The translations under genes were made by a program, and so were the position numbers. The notes beneath the pieces were generated by a model, which saw nothing but the letters and a program-made list of their open reading frames with translations, had not been told where the DNA came from and searched no databases. This document shows positions 27,798 through 35,702 of a stretch of DNA of 64,000 bases, one piece after another (position 1 is the stretch's first letter; each line of letters starts with the position of its first letter). This DNA is from Clostridia bacterium (GTDB lineage Bacteria; Bacillota; Clostridia; Oscillospirales; UBA644): NCBI GenBank assembly GCA_014872655.1, contig WHHJ01000002.1:9770-73769 (forward strand), read 5' to 3'.

Positions 27798-28880
27798 ATG
27801 AAACGAAAAAATAAAACATGGAAAAAATTGTTGTTTTTGATTCCGGCAGTGCTCGGGGTTTGCGTCTTATTGGTTTTACCGCACTTCCCGGATCTTGCGG
27901 AATACGGCTTTAGTCGGGGCGTTTTTAGAATTTTTTCTTATGCAATTGGAACGATTACATCAGTTTTTCCTTTTTCAATTTCTGAAATCTTGTTGTATGC
28001 GGGCATTCTTGCTGTGATTGTTATCTTGATCCTGTTGATTCTAAAAAGAATCAAGTGGCGAAAAGTTGCACAGGTATTCGGGTGGATATTCAGCTGCCTT
28101 TTTTTGCTTTATGTGGTGATGCATGGAGCTAATTTTTATCGGTATGATTTAACACAGTTGATGCATTTGCCAGAAGTGGATTCCGATTCGCAGCTGCTTT
28201 ATGATGTTTGTGTTGAGACAGCACAAAAAGCCTCTGAACTGCGTGTAAATTTAAAGGAAGATGAGCAGGGTTACTTTTGTTTGGAGAACGGCATTCCAGA
28301 AGTATTGCAAAATGCCGACAAACTGTATGAAAATCTTTATGAAACATATCCGTTTCTTTCGGATCCGGTGAAAAGAGTAAAGGGGGTCTGGATTTCTCCG
28401 TTATGGTCCTATACGGGAATATCCGGTATTTATATTCCGTTTTTTGCTGAGGCAAATATCAATACGGATGCTCCGGAGAGTTCTTTATATTTATCTGCCG
28501 CACATGAATTGGCGCATACAAAAGGCTTTGCGAAGGAAGACGAATGTAATTTTTTGGCATATTTGGCATGTGTGAACAGTGGAAATGAACAGGCGATGTA
28601 CAGTGCGTATCTATTTGCTTATCGATATTTATCTGCTGAACTTTATACCCAAAATGTGGAATTATATCAACAAACAACTTCCTTTTTAAGTGATGGTGTT
28701 CGTCGGGATTTAATACAAGAAAACGAATATTGGGCTGCGCATAGTGGGGTGGTCCAAACAGTTTCTAATCAGGTTAATGACGCGTTTATTAAATCGCAAG
28801 GACAAGCCGAAGGTACGCAAAGTTATAATCAAGTTGTACGTCTGATTTTATCTTATGAAAAGTGCCAAAAGATGCCTTAA
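27798..28880 (+). CDS. DUF3810-type membrane metalloprotein
   Basis: 360 residues with three N-terminal membrane helices (about 7-25, 40-75, 85-110) and a large extracytoplasmic domain. HELAH at 236-240 followed by KEDECNFLAY is a zincin-like HExxH motif with a downstream Glu as probable third ligand. It matches the DUF3810 family, whose activity is not proven. CGGAG selects the ATG at 27798 over a GTG at 27756, which lies in the hairpin. Confidence 0.82.
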   Translation: MKRKNKTWKKLLFLIPAVLGVCVLLVLPHFPDLAEYGFSRGVFRIFSYAIGTITSVFPFSISEILLYAGILAVIVILILLILKRIKWRKVAQVFGWIFSCLFLLYVVMHGANFYRYDLTQLMHLPEVDSDSQLLYDVCVETAQKASELRVNLKEDEQGYFCLENGIPEVLQNADKLYENLYETYPFLSDPVKRVKGVWISPLWSYTGISGIYIPFFAEANINTDAPESSLYLSAAHELAHTKGFAKEDECNFLAYLACVNSGNEQAMYSAYLFAYRYLSAELYTQNVELYQQTTSFLSDGVRRDLIQENEYWAAHSGVVQTVSNQVNDAFIKSQGQAEGTQSYNQVVRLILSYEKCQKMP

Positions 28881-28911
28881 TTATGGAATTTAAGCCATTT
28901 TTATTTTTTTA

Positions 28912-28940
28912 TTGACTTTTTTGACGGAATGCGTTATAAT
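28912..28940 (+). promoter_or_regulatory. Promoter of the lysozyme-like dockerin gene
   Basis: TTGACT (28912-28917), 17-nt spacer, TATAAT (28935-28940). A second TTGAC at 28921 overlaps the spacer. Confidence 0.82.
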
Positions 28941-28983
28941 GTCTGTGTTGCTCAGTTAACAGGTTCATTTAGAGGAGGATGTT

Positions 28984-30090
28984 ATGAGACATATTCAAAA
29001 AGTGATCGGATGTATTCTTTCTGCAGCTATCTTATTGTCTATGTTTGCCTTGTCCGCATCTGCGGCAGAGGCCTACGTACCTGTAAACGACATCGTACGT
29101 GAAGCAGAAAGAATTATTTATGCAAATGAGGGCAATTATGCCTCTGTAGTAAAAAATGATAACGGAGCGTTGAGTATCGGAAAAGTACAATGGCATGGAG
29201 ATCGGGCCTTAGCTCTTTTGCGGGACATCATTCTTTTAAATGATACAAATGCCAGAAATATACTTGGAGATATGCTTTATCAGGAAATACAAACAACTTC
29301 AAGCTGGGGTACCAGAATTTTAAATGATGATGAGGCTTCTAGGATTTCTACCTTGATTAACACGGCGGAAGGCCGTTCCGTGCAGGATACATATTCCCAT
29401 TATGATATTAAATCTTATATCTTGCATGGAAAATACTTAGGTATTAAAGATCCGCAAGCGTTGATTTATTATGCCGATATCGAAAACCAATATGGTTATG
29501 GCGGCGTAACCCGCATTATTCGGCCGGCACTAGACAGCGTAGGCGGTGATCATTCAAAATTGACTTTGGATATTATACATTGGGCTGTCATAGAAGATAA
29601 TAATTACCCGTCTCGACGGACCAGAACATATGAAGGTGCAAAAAAAGTAAACTTTACGTATACGACGGTTGTTCCGGCTCATGAGATCTGGCGATTAAAC
29701 GGCGGTGTAAATATGCGTACAGGTCCTAACACGGACTATGCTGTATTGACTACTGTTCCGGGAGGAACGGAAGTAAGAGTGTTTTCAAAGGTTGACCGCG
29801 GAATTTATACATGGGGTGAGACCGAGAACGGTTGGTTGGTATTAAGAAGAAACAGTGACGGAAATAATTTCTGTTCTTTTGTGGAGTCTGTCCCTGCATC
29901 GGGCGGCGTTTACGGCAATGGGGATGCGAACGGAGACCAAACTCTTTCTTTGGCGGACGTTCTTTTAACAGCTCGATATGTGATGGACAATACAATTCAG
30001 ATTCGAGTAGATAATGTAGATATGAATGGCGACGGAATTATTTCTTTGGCGGATGTCTTGGCGATTGCAAGACTGGTTGTTAGTCAATAA
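28984..30090 (+). CDS. Secreted lysozyme-like, SH3 and dockerin protein
   Basis: 368 residues. Sec signal peptide 1-30 (ends SASAAEA). A helical domain of about 200 residues begins at VNDIVREAERIIYANEGNY and has NDNGALSIGKVQWHG, a pattern seen in lysozyme/chitosanase-like cell wall hydrolases; the Glu in ANEGNY is a candidate catalytic residue (inference). A bacterial SH3 domain (about 237-300, VNMRTGPNTDYAVL) follows, then a dockerin with two complete calcium loops (GDANGDQTLSLAD and DMNGDGIISLAD). Single-gene unit with promoter and terminator. Cell wall remodelling at a cohesin scaffold is a possible job. Confidence 0.82.
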   Translation: MRHIQKVIGCILSAAILLSMFALSASAAEAYVPVNDIVREAERIIYANEGNYASVVKNDNGALSIGKVQWHGDRALALLRDIILLNDTNARNILGDMLYQEIQTTSSWGTRILNDDEASRISTLINTAEGRSVQDTYSHYDIKSYILHGKYLGIKDPQALIYYADIENQYGYGGVTRIIRPALDSVGGDHSKLTLDIIHWAVIEDNNYPSRRTRTYEGAKKVNFTYTTVVPAHEIWRLNGGVNMRTGPNTDYAVLTTVPGGTEVRVFSKVDRGIYTWGETENGWLVLRRNSDGNNFCSFVESVPASGGVYGNGDANGDQTLSLADVLLTARYVMDNTIQIRVDNVDMNGDGIISLADVLAIARLVVSQ

Positions 30091-30101
30091 GATAAATAGA
30101 G

Positions 30102-30129
30102 GAGCGGAGAGTTATCTCCGCTCTTTTTT
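30102..30129 (+). terminator. Terminator after the lysozyme-like dockerin gene
   Basis: Perfect 9-bp stem GAGCGGAGA/TCTCCGCTC with GTTA loop, followed by TTTTTT. Confidence 0.92.
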
Positions 30130-30160
30130 ACTATTGTAAGTTTACTGGACTCAACTAGAC

Positions 30161-30177
30161 TTTGAAACTCTTTGAAT
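30161..30177 (-). promoter_or_regulatory. Degenerate CtsR-box-like repeat
   Basis: TTTGAAACTCTTTGAAT has two TTTGA units with the 10-nt period of the true boxes but lacks the conserved TTTGACT heptads. The remaining 30178-30413 holds no gene or other clear structure. Confidence 0.3.
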
Positions 30178-30413
30178 GATAGGTTTTAATAAAGTAAAGG
30201 ATCTTTTTAAGAAAAGAAAAGTAATGCTTCAGTAGTGTCAATATTGTATGGTTTTTCATTCTGCACATAAAAATTTATAAAAGTTAGTGGGGGAAGCTTG
30301 AGAAAGCTGTCAAAGAGGTTGTTTGATGTCATAGATAAGTAAAAGCGAGAAAAAAATAGATAATTTAAGAAAAAAAGAGATTGAGATTGTTTTTGCGGTA
30401 AATATTATTTAAC

Positions 30414-30497
30414 TTTGACTTTCTTTGACTTTTATAAAAGTTGCAATGTTTACATGAAAGGGGTATAATAGGTTCACGAAAGTCAAAGAAAGTCAAA
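30414..30497 (+). promoter_or_regulatory. ctsR operon promoter with two opposed CtsR boxes
   Basis: Promoter TTGCAA (30441-30446), 17-nt spacer, TATAAT (30464-30469). Box 1 at 30414-30430 is the reverse orientation TTTGACT-TTC-TTTGACT, just upstream of the -35. Box 2 at 30481-30497 is AGTCAAA-GAA-AGTCAAA just after the expected start. Both fit the CtsR consensus heptad repeat exactly, so the operon is autoregulated and induced by heat or protein damage. Confidence 0.93.
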
Positions 30498-30525
30498 GTT
30501 GATTTTCTAAGAAGGAGAGGGACAA

Positions 30526-30975
30526 ATGAAATCGAGTGATATTATCAGTGCATTTATCCGAGACTTGTTGGAGCAGTCTGACGGGAGTATCGAGTTAAGA
30601 CGAAACGAGTTGGCTCAGCATTTTCATGTTGTTCCAAGCCAGATCAGTTATGTCATTACTTCGAGGTTTACCCCGGAACACGGATATATTACAGAAAGCC
30701 ATCGGGGAGGCGGCGGATGCATTCGCATCCGACGAGTTCGTTATGATAAATCCAGTTCGATTATGCATGTTGTTAACTCTGTTGGTAAACAGATGAACTG
30801 GTTTGACGCTTGTCTGTTTTTGAAAAATCTTGAAGATTATGGATATATCGAACATGCGGCGCATATAATTATAAAAGCGGCTGTTTCCGATCAGGCTTTG
30901 AGCGGTGTGGACGCAGATCGTCGAGATGAAGTGAGAGCTTCGATATTTAAAAATACATTATTATCATTGTTGTAA
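30526..30975 (+). CDS. ctsR: Class III heat-shock repressor CtsR
   Basis: 149 residues. Winged helix N-terminal domain (SDIISAFIRDLLEQSDGSI, ELAQHFHVVPSQISYVI) with the glycine-rich wing tip RGGGGCIRIRR that senses heat, and the C-terminal dimerisation/McsB-contact domain. GAAGGAG lies before the ATG. First gene of the ctsR-mcsA-mcsB-clpC operon, controlled by the two CtsR boxes upstream. Confidence 0.97.
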   Translation: MKSSDIISAFIRDLLEQSDGSIELRRNELAQHFHVVPSQISYVITSRFTPEHGYITESHRGGGGCIRIRRVRYDKSSSIMHVVNSVGKQMNWFDACLFLKNLEDYGYIEHAAHIIIKAAVSDQALSGVDADRRDEVRASIFKNTLLSLL

Positions 30976-31010
30976 GAAAGAGGACATAAAGTCCAAGAGG
31001 AGGATGTTTT

Positions 31011-31499
31011 ATGTTGTGTGAAAATTGTAAAAAGAATGTTGCGACTACATATTTTAAGCAGACGGTAAACGGAAAAACAACCGAAATTTTTCTTTGCGAT
31101 GAATGTGCTGCAAAATTAGGATTAGACAGCGGGATAAAAAGTTTCGGTTTGGGATTGAGTTCTATGTTACCGGAGTTGTTCAGCCGAGAAACAGACATTG
31201 CAGAATTGCGGTGCCCGGTTTGCGGAACATTGTACAGCAGTGTCGGCAAAGACGGCATGGTTGGTTGTGATAAATGCTACGATACTTTTGCATCCAGATT
31301 AGATCCAGTGATTAAGCGTATGCACGGGAGCCGGAAGCATGTTGGCAAAACACCTCAATCTTTTGCATCAAAGCCGGAAGGAAAATTAGATCAATTAAAG
31401 CGGGAGTTGAAACTCGCAATCGAAAAAGAAGATTTTGAATCTGCAGCAAAGCTTCGGGATCAAATTAAATCCATGGAGCAGCAGGGAGGTGTGCAATGA
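31011..31499 (+). CDS. mcsA: McsA-type zinc-finger activator of McsB
   Basis: 162 residues. Four CxxC pairs (CENC, CDEC, CPVC, CDKC) bind zinc, and a C-terminal UVR motif (about 125-160, ELKLAIEKEDFESAAKLRDQI) is shared with ClpC and UvrB. McsA activates the arginine kinase McsB. Starts 36 nt after ctsR behind GAGGA and overlaps mcsB by ATGA. Confidence 0.92.
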   Translation: MLCENCKKNVATTYFKQTVNGKTTEIFLCDECAAKLGLDSGIKSFGLGLSSMLPELFSRETDIAELRCPVCGTLYSSVGKDGMVGCDKCYDTFASRLDPVIKRMHGSRKHVGKTPQSFASKPEGKLDQLKRELKLAIEKEDFESAAKLRDQIKSMEQQGGVQ

Positions 31500-32482
31500 T
31501 GGACAAGACGGTAATTAGTACCAGAATTCGGCTGGCCAGAAACTTGAAAAATGTGCCATTTCCGCGTCGAATGTCCTTGGAACAAAAACATGAGGTTTGC
31601 CAAAAAGTAAAAAGTGCGGCAATGAGCCTGAAAGGGTATGACTTTGACTATATTGATATGGAGCAATTGACAACTATACAAGCTGGTTCAATGGTAGAAG
31701 ACCATTTGATCAGTGTTGATTTTGCGAATGCAAAAGAGGGCGGCGGATTGTTGCTGGACCGTAAAAATAATATCTCTATTATGATCAATGAAGAAGATCA
31801 TCTTCGGATTCAGGTAACCGGAAAAGGCGAACGATTAAATGCTCTTTATGCTGTTGCAAACAAATTGGATGACGAGTTGGATGAACAGCTGGGCTTTGCA
31901 TTTGATGAAGACCGAGGATATTTAACACAATGTCCAACTAATTTGGGTACCGGTCTTCGAGCCTCCGTGATGATGCATTTACCGGCATTGAGTGAAAGCG
32001 GGTTGATCAATAAGGTTATCAACACGGTTTCTCAGGTTGGTTTAACAGTGCGCGGTATGTACGGAGAAGGTTCTCAGCCCACCGGAGGAATCTATCAGGT
32101 ATCAAATCGCGTGACATTAGGCGTCACCGAACAGGATATCTTGGAAAGATTATTTGATGTTGTGGGGCAAATCGCAAAAAATGAAGCCGTTTTACGCGAA
32201 AAAATGTTGGAGAATATCAGTGTAAAGGACCGGATTTTCCGTGCATACGGAGTTTTGTCTGAGGCACGGATTCTTTCTTCTCAGGAATTTATGCGGTTGA
32301 TGTCAGACGTTCGTCTGGGAGTTGAAGGCGGACTGATTAACTTGGATCCTGTTGCGTTGGATGAGTTGTCTATCAGTGTACAGCCTTATACCTTAATGTT
32401 GTTTGGCGGGGAGAATATGCAAGTTGGACAACGGGATATCAAGCGGGCCGATATGGTTCGTGAAAAATTAGGCAGACAATAA
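31496..32482 (+). CDS. mcsB: Protein-arginine kinase McsB
   Basis: Phosphorylates arginines in damaged proteins and CtsR, marking them for ClpCP. 328 residues, a little shorter than the B. subtilis protein. Guanido kinase signatures STRIRLARN at about 8-16 and CPTNLGTGLRASV starting at C146. RGMYGEGS and the segment that binds ATP phosphates are conserved. The ATG overlaps the mcsA stop; a second ATG follows at once. Part of the CtsR operon. Confidence 0.95.
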   Translation: MMDKTVISTRIRLARNLKNVPFPRRMSLEQKHEVCQKVKSAAMSLKGYDFDYIDMEQLTTIQAGSMVEDHLISVDFANAKEGGGLLLDRKNNISIMINEEDHLRIQVTGKGERLNALYAVANKLDDELDEQLGFAFDEDRGYLTQCPTNLGTGLRASVMMHLPALSESGLINKVINTVSQVGLTVRGMYGEGSQPTGGIYQVSNRVTLGVTEQDILERLFDVVGQIAKNEAVLREKMLENISVKDRIFRAYGVLSEARILSSQEFMRLMSDVRLGVEGGLINLDPVALDELSISVQPYTLMLFGGENMQVGQRDIKRADMVREKLGRQ

Positions 32483-32505
32483 TTATATGAAATGGAGTGA
32501 TCAAT

Positions 32506-35028
32506 ATGGCTGATAATTTTTCTCAAAATGCTGCTCAAGCGTTAAACGCAGCCTTGCAATCTGCAAGAGAATTGGGGCATGGATATATCGGGACAGAGCA
32601 TTTGTTGTTGGGATTATCTCAAATCCCCGACAGTGTTGCTTATAAAGTTTTAACAGATAACGGCGTTACTTCAGAAGCCATTGTAGATAAAATTTCGCAA
32701 CTGATTGGGACGGGGGTTCCGTCTAATGTAACGGCTCAGGATATGACTCCCAGAATGAAGAGAATCTTGGAGCAATCTTTTTTAGAAGCCAGAAAAACCG
32801 GAAGATTTTTGATTGGAACCGAGCATTTATTAATGGCTTTGATTTTGGAAGCAGATTGTAAAGCTGTTGAAATCATGGAATTATGCGGCGCAAATCGTCA
32901 AACGATTTATGAACAACTGTTGGCTCAGACTCTGGGGCAGGAAGTTGTCAGTGCCGGAGCATCCCCTGCTTCCAAATCGGCACATGGCAAAAATGCAAAC
33001 GGACAGACTCCGACGCTGGATTCATTCGGCAGAGATTTAACCGAGATGGCGCGGGAAAAGAAAATTGACCCCGTTATCGGACGTTCTGCGGAAATTGATC
33101 GGGTGGTTCAAATTTTGTCTCGTCGGACGAAAAACAATCCGTGTCTGATTGGAGAACCGGGTGTTGGAAAAACAGCGATTGCTGAAGGTCTGGCACAGCA
33201 CATTGTAGAAGGCGTTGTTCCGGAAACCTTGAAAAATAAACGGGTTGTTACATTGGATATTGCATCGATGATTGCCGGCAGTAAATACCGGGGTGATTTC
33301 GAAGAGCGTATCAAGAACGCGATAGAAGAAGTGAAAAAAGCCGGAAACGTGATTTTATTTATTGATGAATTTCATGTTTTAATCGGTGCCGGTGCTGCAG
33401 AAGGTGCCATGGATGCAGCCAATATCTTAAAACCGTCATTGGCACGTGGTGAAATTCAGGTTATCGGAGCCACAACACTGGATGAATATAAAAAGCATAT
33501 CGAAAAGGACGCAGCGTTGGAAAGACGTTTTCAACCGGTCATTGTCAGTGAACCGTCCGAAGAGGATTCGATTTTGATCTTAAAAGGTATTCGAGACAAG
33601 TACGAGGCACACCATAAAGTGCGGATCTCGGACGAAGCCATTGAAAGCGCCGTAAAACTTTCTAAAAGATACATTCAGGATCGGTTTTTGCCGGATAAGG
33701 CTATCGACTTGATGGATGAAGCGGCGTCAAAGGTACGTATTAAAAACTTGACTACACCTCCGGATTTAAAAGAGCAGGAGGAACGGATTAAACGGATCGG
33801 TGCAGAAAAAGATGCGGCCGTTAAGAGCCAGGATTTTGAAAAGGCAGCTCAACTCAGAGATGAGGAAAAGGATGCACAGGCTAAGTTGGATGAAATGAAG
33901 AAGAAATGGTCCAGCGATGTCAGCGATACTGATCTTTGTGTTACGCCTGAGGATATTGAAGAGGTTGTCGGTCAGGCAACCGGAATTCCGGTCAGCAAAC
34001 TGATCAAAGAAGAAAGCGAACGTCTGCTGAATATGGAGAAAATTTTGCATGAACGGGTTATCGGGCAGGACGAAGCGGTTCAAGCCGTTTCGCGCGCCAT
34101 TCGCCGTGGCAGAGTCGGTTTGAAAGACCCCAAACGGCCAATTGGTTCGTTTTTGTTCTTGGGCCCGACAGGTGTCGGAAAAACCGAGTTGTCAAAGGCA
34201 CTTGCGGAAGTCATGTTCGGTGACGAGAATGCAATGATCCGAATTGATATGTCGGAATATATGGAAAAACATACCGTTTCCAGAATGATCGGATCGCCTC
34301 CGGGCTATGTCGGGTTTGATGACGGCGGACAGTTAACAGAAAAAGTTCGTAGAAAACCCTATAGTGTGATCTTGTTTGATGAAATTGAAAAAGCGCATCC
34401 GGATGTCTTTAACATCCTGCTCCAGGTATTGGATGACGGACAGTTGACAGACGGGAAGGGCCGGAAAGTCGATTTCAAAAACACGGTAATCATTATGACC
34501 AGTAATATTGGTGCAAAACGGATTACAGATCGCAAAAAACTTGGGTTTACCCCGTCTGATGATGAATTCAGCAAGACGCAGGAAAAAATCCGTGAAGATG
34601 TGATGAGTGAATTACGTGATACTTTCCGTCCGGAATTTTTGAATCGAATTGATGACATTATTGTCTTTGAACAATTGGATGAGAAGAGCATTCGGACTAT
34701 TGCCGGAAAATTGCTGGCAGATGTTTCGAAACGTCTTGCAGCTATGGATATCACCGTTCACTTTGCTGATGATGCGATTGATTTTCTGGTTTCGAAAGGG
34801 TACAACGCCGATTACGGTGCAAGACCTTTAAAGCGTGCAATTCAGACCTATGCCGAAGACCGCATTGCAGAGGAAATGCTTGCCGGAAATATTTGTGCCA
34901 AAGATTGTGTAACAGCACATGCCAAAGACGGAAAAATCGTCTTTGAAAAAGAGGCATCTTCTGATACACAGAATGCTGATTCTAATTCGAACTCTTCTGA
35001 TTCTTCCAAGGAATCTGAAAGCAAGTAA
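32506..35028 (+). CDS. clpC: ATP-dependent chaperone/protease subunit ClpC
   Basis: Unfolds pArg-marked substrates for ClpP. 840 residues: N-domain (two repeats, GTEHLLLGL and GTEHLLMAL), AAA1 with GEPGVGKT at 216-223, a middle UVR coiled-coil (DFEKAAQLRDEEKD), AAA2 with GPTGVGKT at 553-560 and the C-terminal sensor 2 region, then a Ser/Asn-rich tail. GGAG lies 8 nt before the ATG at 32506; an in-frame GTG at 32497 overlaps that site. Last gene of the operon. Confidence 0.97.
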   Translation: MADNFSQNAAQALNAALQSARELGHGYIGTEHLLLGLSQIPDSVAYKVLTDNGVTSEAIVDKISQLIGTGVPSNVTAQDMTPRMKRILEQSFLEARKTGRFLIGTEHLLMALILEADCKAVEIMELCGANRQTIYEQLLAQTLGQEVVSAGASPASKSAHGKNANGQTPTLDSFGRDLTEMAREKKIDPVIGRSAEIDRVVQILSRRTKNNPCLIGEPGVGKTAIAEGLAQHIVEGVVPETLKNKRVVTLDIASMIAGSKYRGDFEERIKNAIEEVKKAGNVILFIDEFHVLIGAGAAEGAMDAANILKPSLARGEIQVIGATTLDEYKKHIEKDAALERRFQPVIVSEPSEEDSILILKGIRDKYEAHHKVRISDEAIESAVKLSKRYIQDRFLPDKAIDLMDEAASKVRIKNLTTPPDLKEQEERIKRIGAEKDAAVKSQDFEKAAQLRDEEKDAQAKLDEMKKKWSSDVSDTDLCVTPEDIEEVVGQATGIPVSKLIKEESERLLNMEKILHERVIGQDEAVQAVSRAIRRGRVGLKDPKRPIGSFLFLGPTGVGKTELSKALAEVMFGDENAMIRIDMSEYMEKHTVSRMIGSPPGYVGFDDGGQLTEKVRRKPYSVILFDEIEKAHPDVFNILLQVLDDGQLTDGKGRKVDFKNTVIIMTSNIGAKRITDRKKLGFTPSDDEFSKTQEKIREDVMSELRDTFRPEFLNRIDDIIVFEQLDEKSIRTIAGKLLADVSKRLAAMDITVHFADDAIDFLVSKGYNADYGARPLKRAIQTYAEDRIAEEMLAGNICAKDCVTAHAKDGKIVFEKEASSDTQNADSNSNSSDSSKESESK

Positions 35029-35037
35029 TCAGGTAAG

Positions 35038-35070
35038 AAAAAGCCCTGTCCCTGTGGACAGGGCTTTTTT
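35038..35070 (+). terminator. Terminator after clpC
   Basis: Stem AAAAAGCCCTGTCC with GGACAGGGCTTTTT, 4-nt CTGT loop and a run of six T. Confidence 0.93.
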
Positions 35071-35148
35071 ACAAACAGTTCACAGATACAACCATAAATT
35101 TACAAGATGTTAGTGTATACTTAATAAAGACCGTTTGGAGGTGAGAAC

Positions 35149-35646
35149 ATGCAGGATGAACTAACCGACGATTTGATTCGAAGTTTTGGCGAATTATCGC
35201 GGTTCTTTTTTCGTAGAAAATTAGAAGTTTCTCGGGGCGAAGCATTTGTTTTGCAGAAGTTATATGAGTCACAACTTTTGTCTCCGGCTGAAATTGCAGG
35301 CTGTTTAGGTGTCAGCGCGGCGCGTGTGGCTAATATTTTAAATTCATTGGAACGCAAGGGGTTTGTGGTGCGTCGTTCTGATGAGATGGATCGTAGACGA
35401 ATTTGTGTTGAGATTACGGCGCAGGGATGTCAAGCGGCGCAGGCGGATCGTTTGCGAGTGGATGATAGCATTCATCGGTTGTTAGAACATTTGGGAAAAG
35501 ATGATTCTCGAGATCTTGTTCGTATCTTGCATAGAATTGTAGATATTATGAAGGATGAGGAATCTAAATTAAAATCTGATTCTTGCTGTATGACAGAGCC
35601 TCAGAGAAAAATACAAAGGGGAGATCCCCCTGATTTTTTAACCTGA
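35149..35646 (+). CDS. MarR-family transcriptional regulator
   Basis: 165 residues with winged helix-turn-helix (LLSPAEIAGCLGVSAARVANI and wing RRSDEMDRRRICVEIT). The DxRxxR motif DRRR is typical of MarR proteins. The Cys-containing tail (DSCCMTEPQ) is unusual. GGAGGTG selects the ATG. It lies 56 nt before an ABC exporter pair, so it most likely represses that operon in response to a transported compound. Confidence 0.92.
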   Translation: MQDELTDDLIRSFGELSRFFFRRKLEVSRGEAFVLQKLYESQLLSPAEIAGCLGVSAARVANILNSLERKGFVVRRSDEMDRRRICVEITAQGCQAAQADRLRVDDSIHRLLEHLGKDDSRDLVRILHRIVDIMKDEESKLKSDSCCMTEPQRKIQRGDPPDFLT

Positions 35647-35702
35647 ATTATTAACACTGTTTATTTTTAACGATATTAAGAAACGACAGCGAGGGATATG
35701 GA

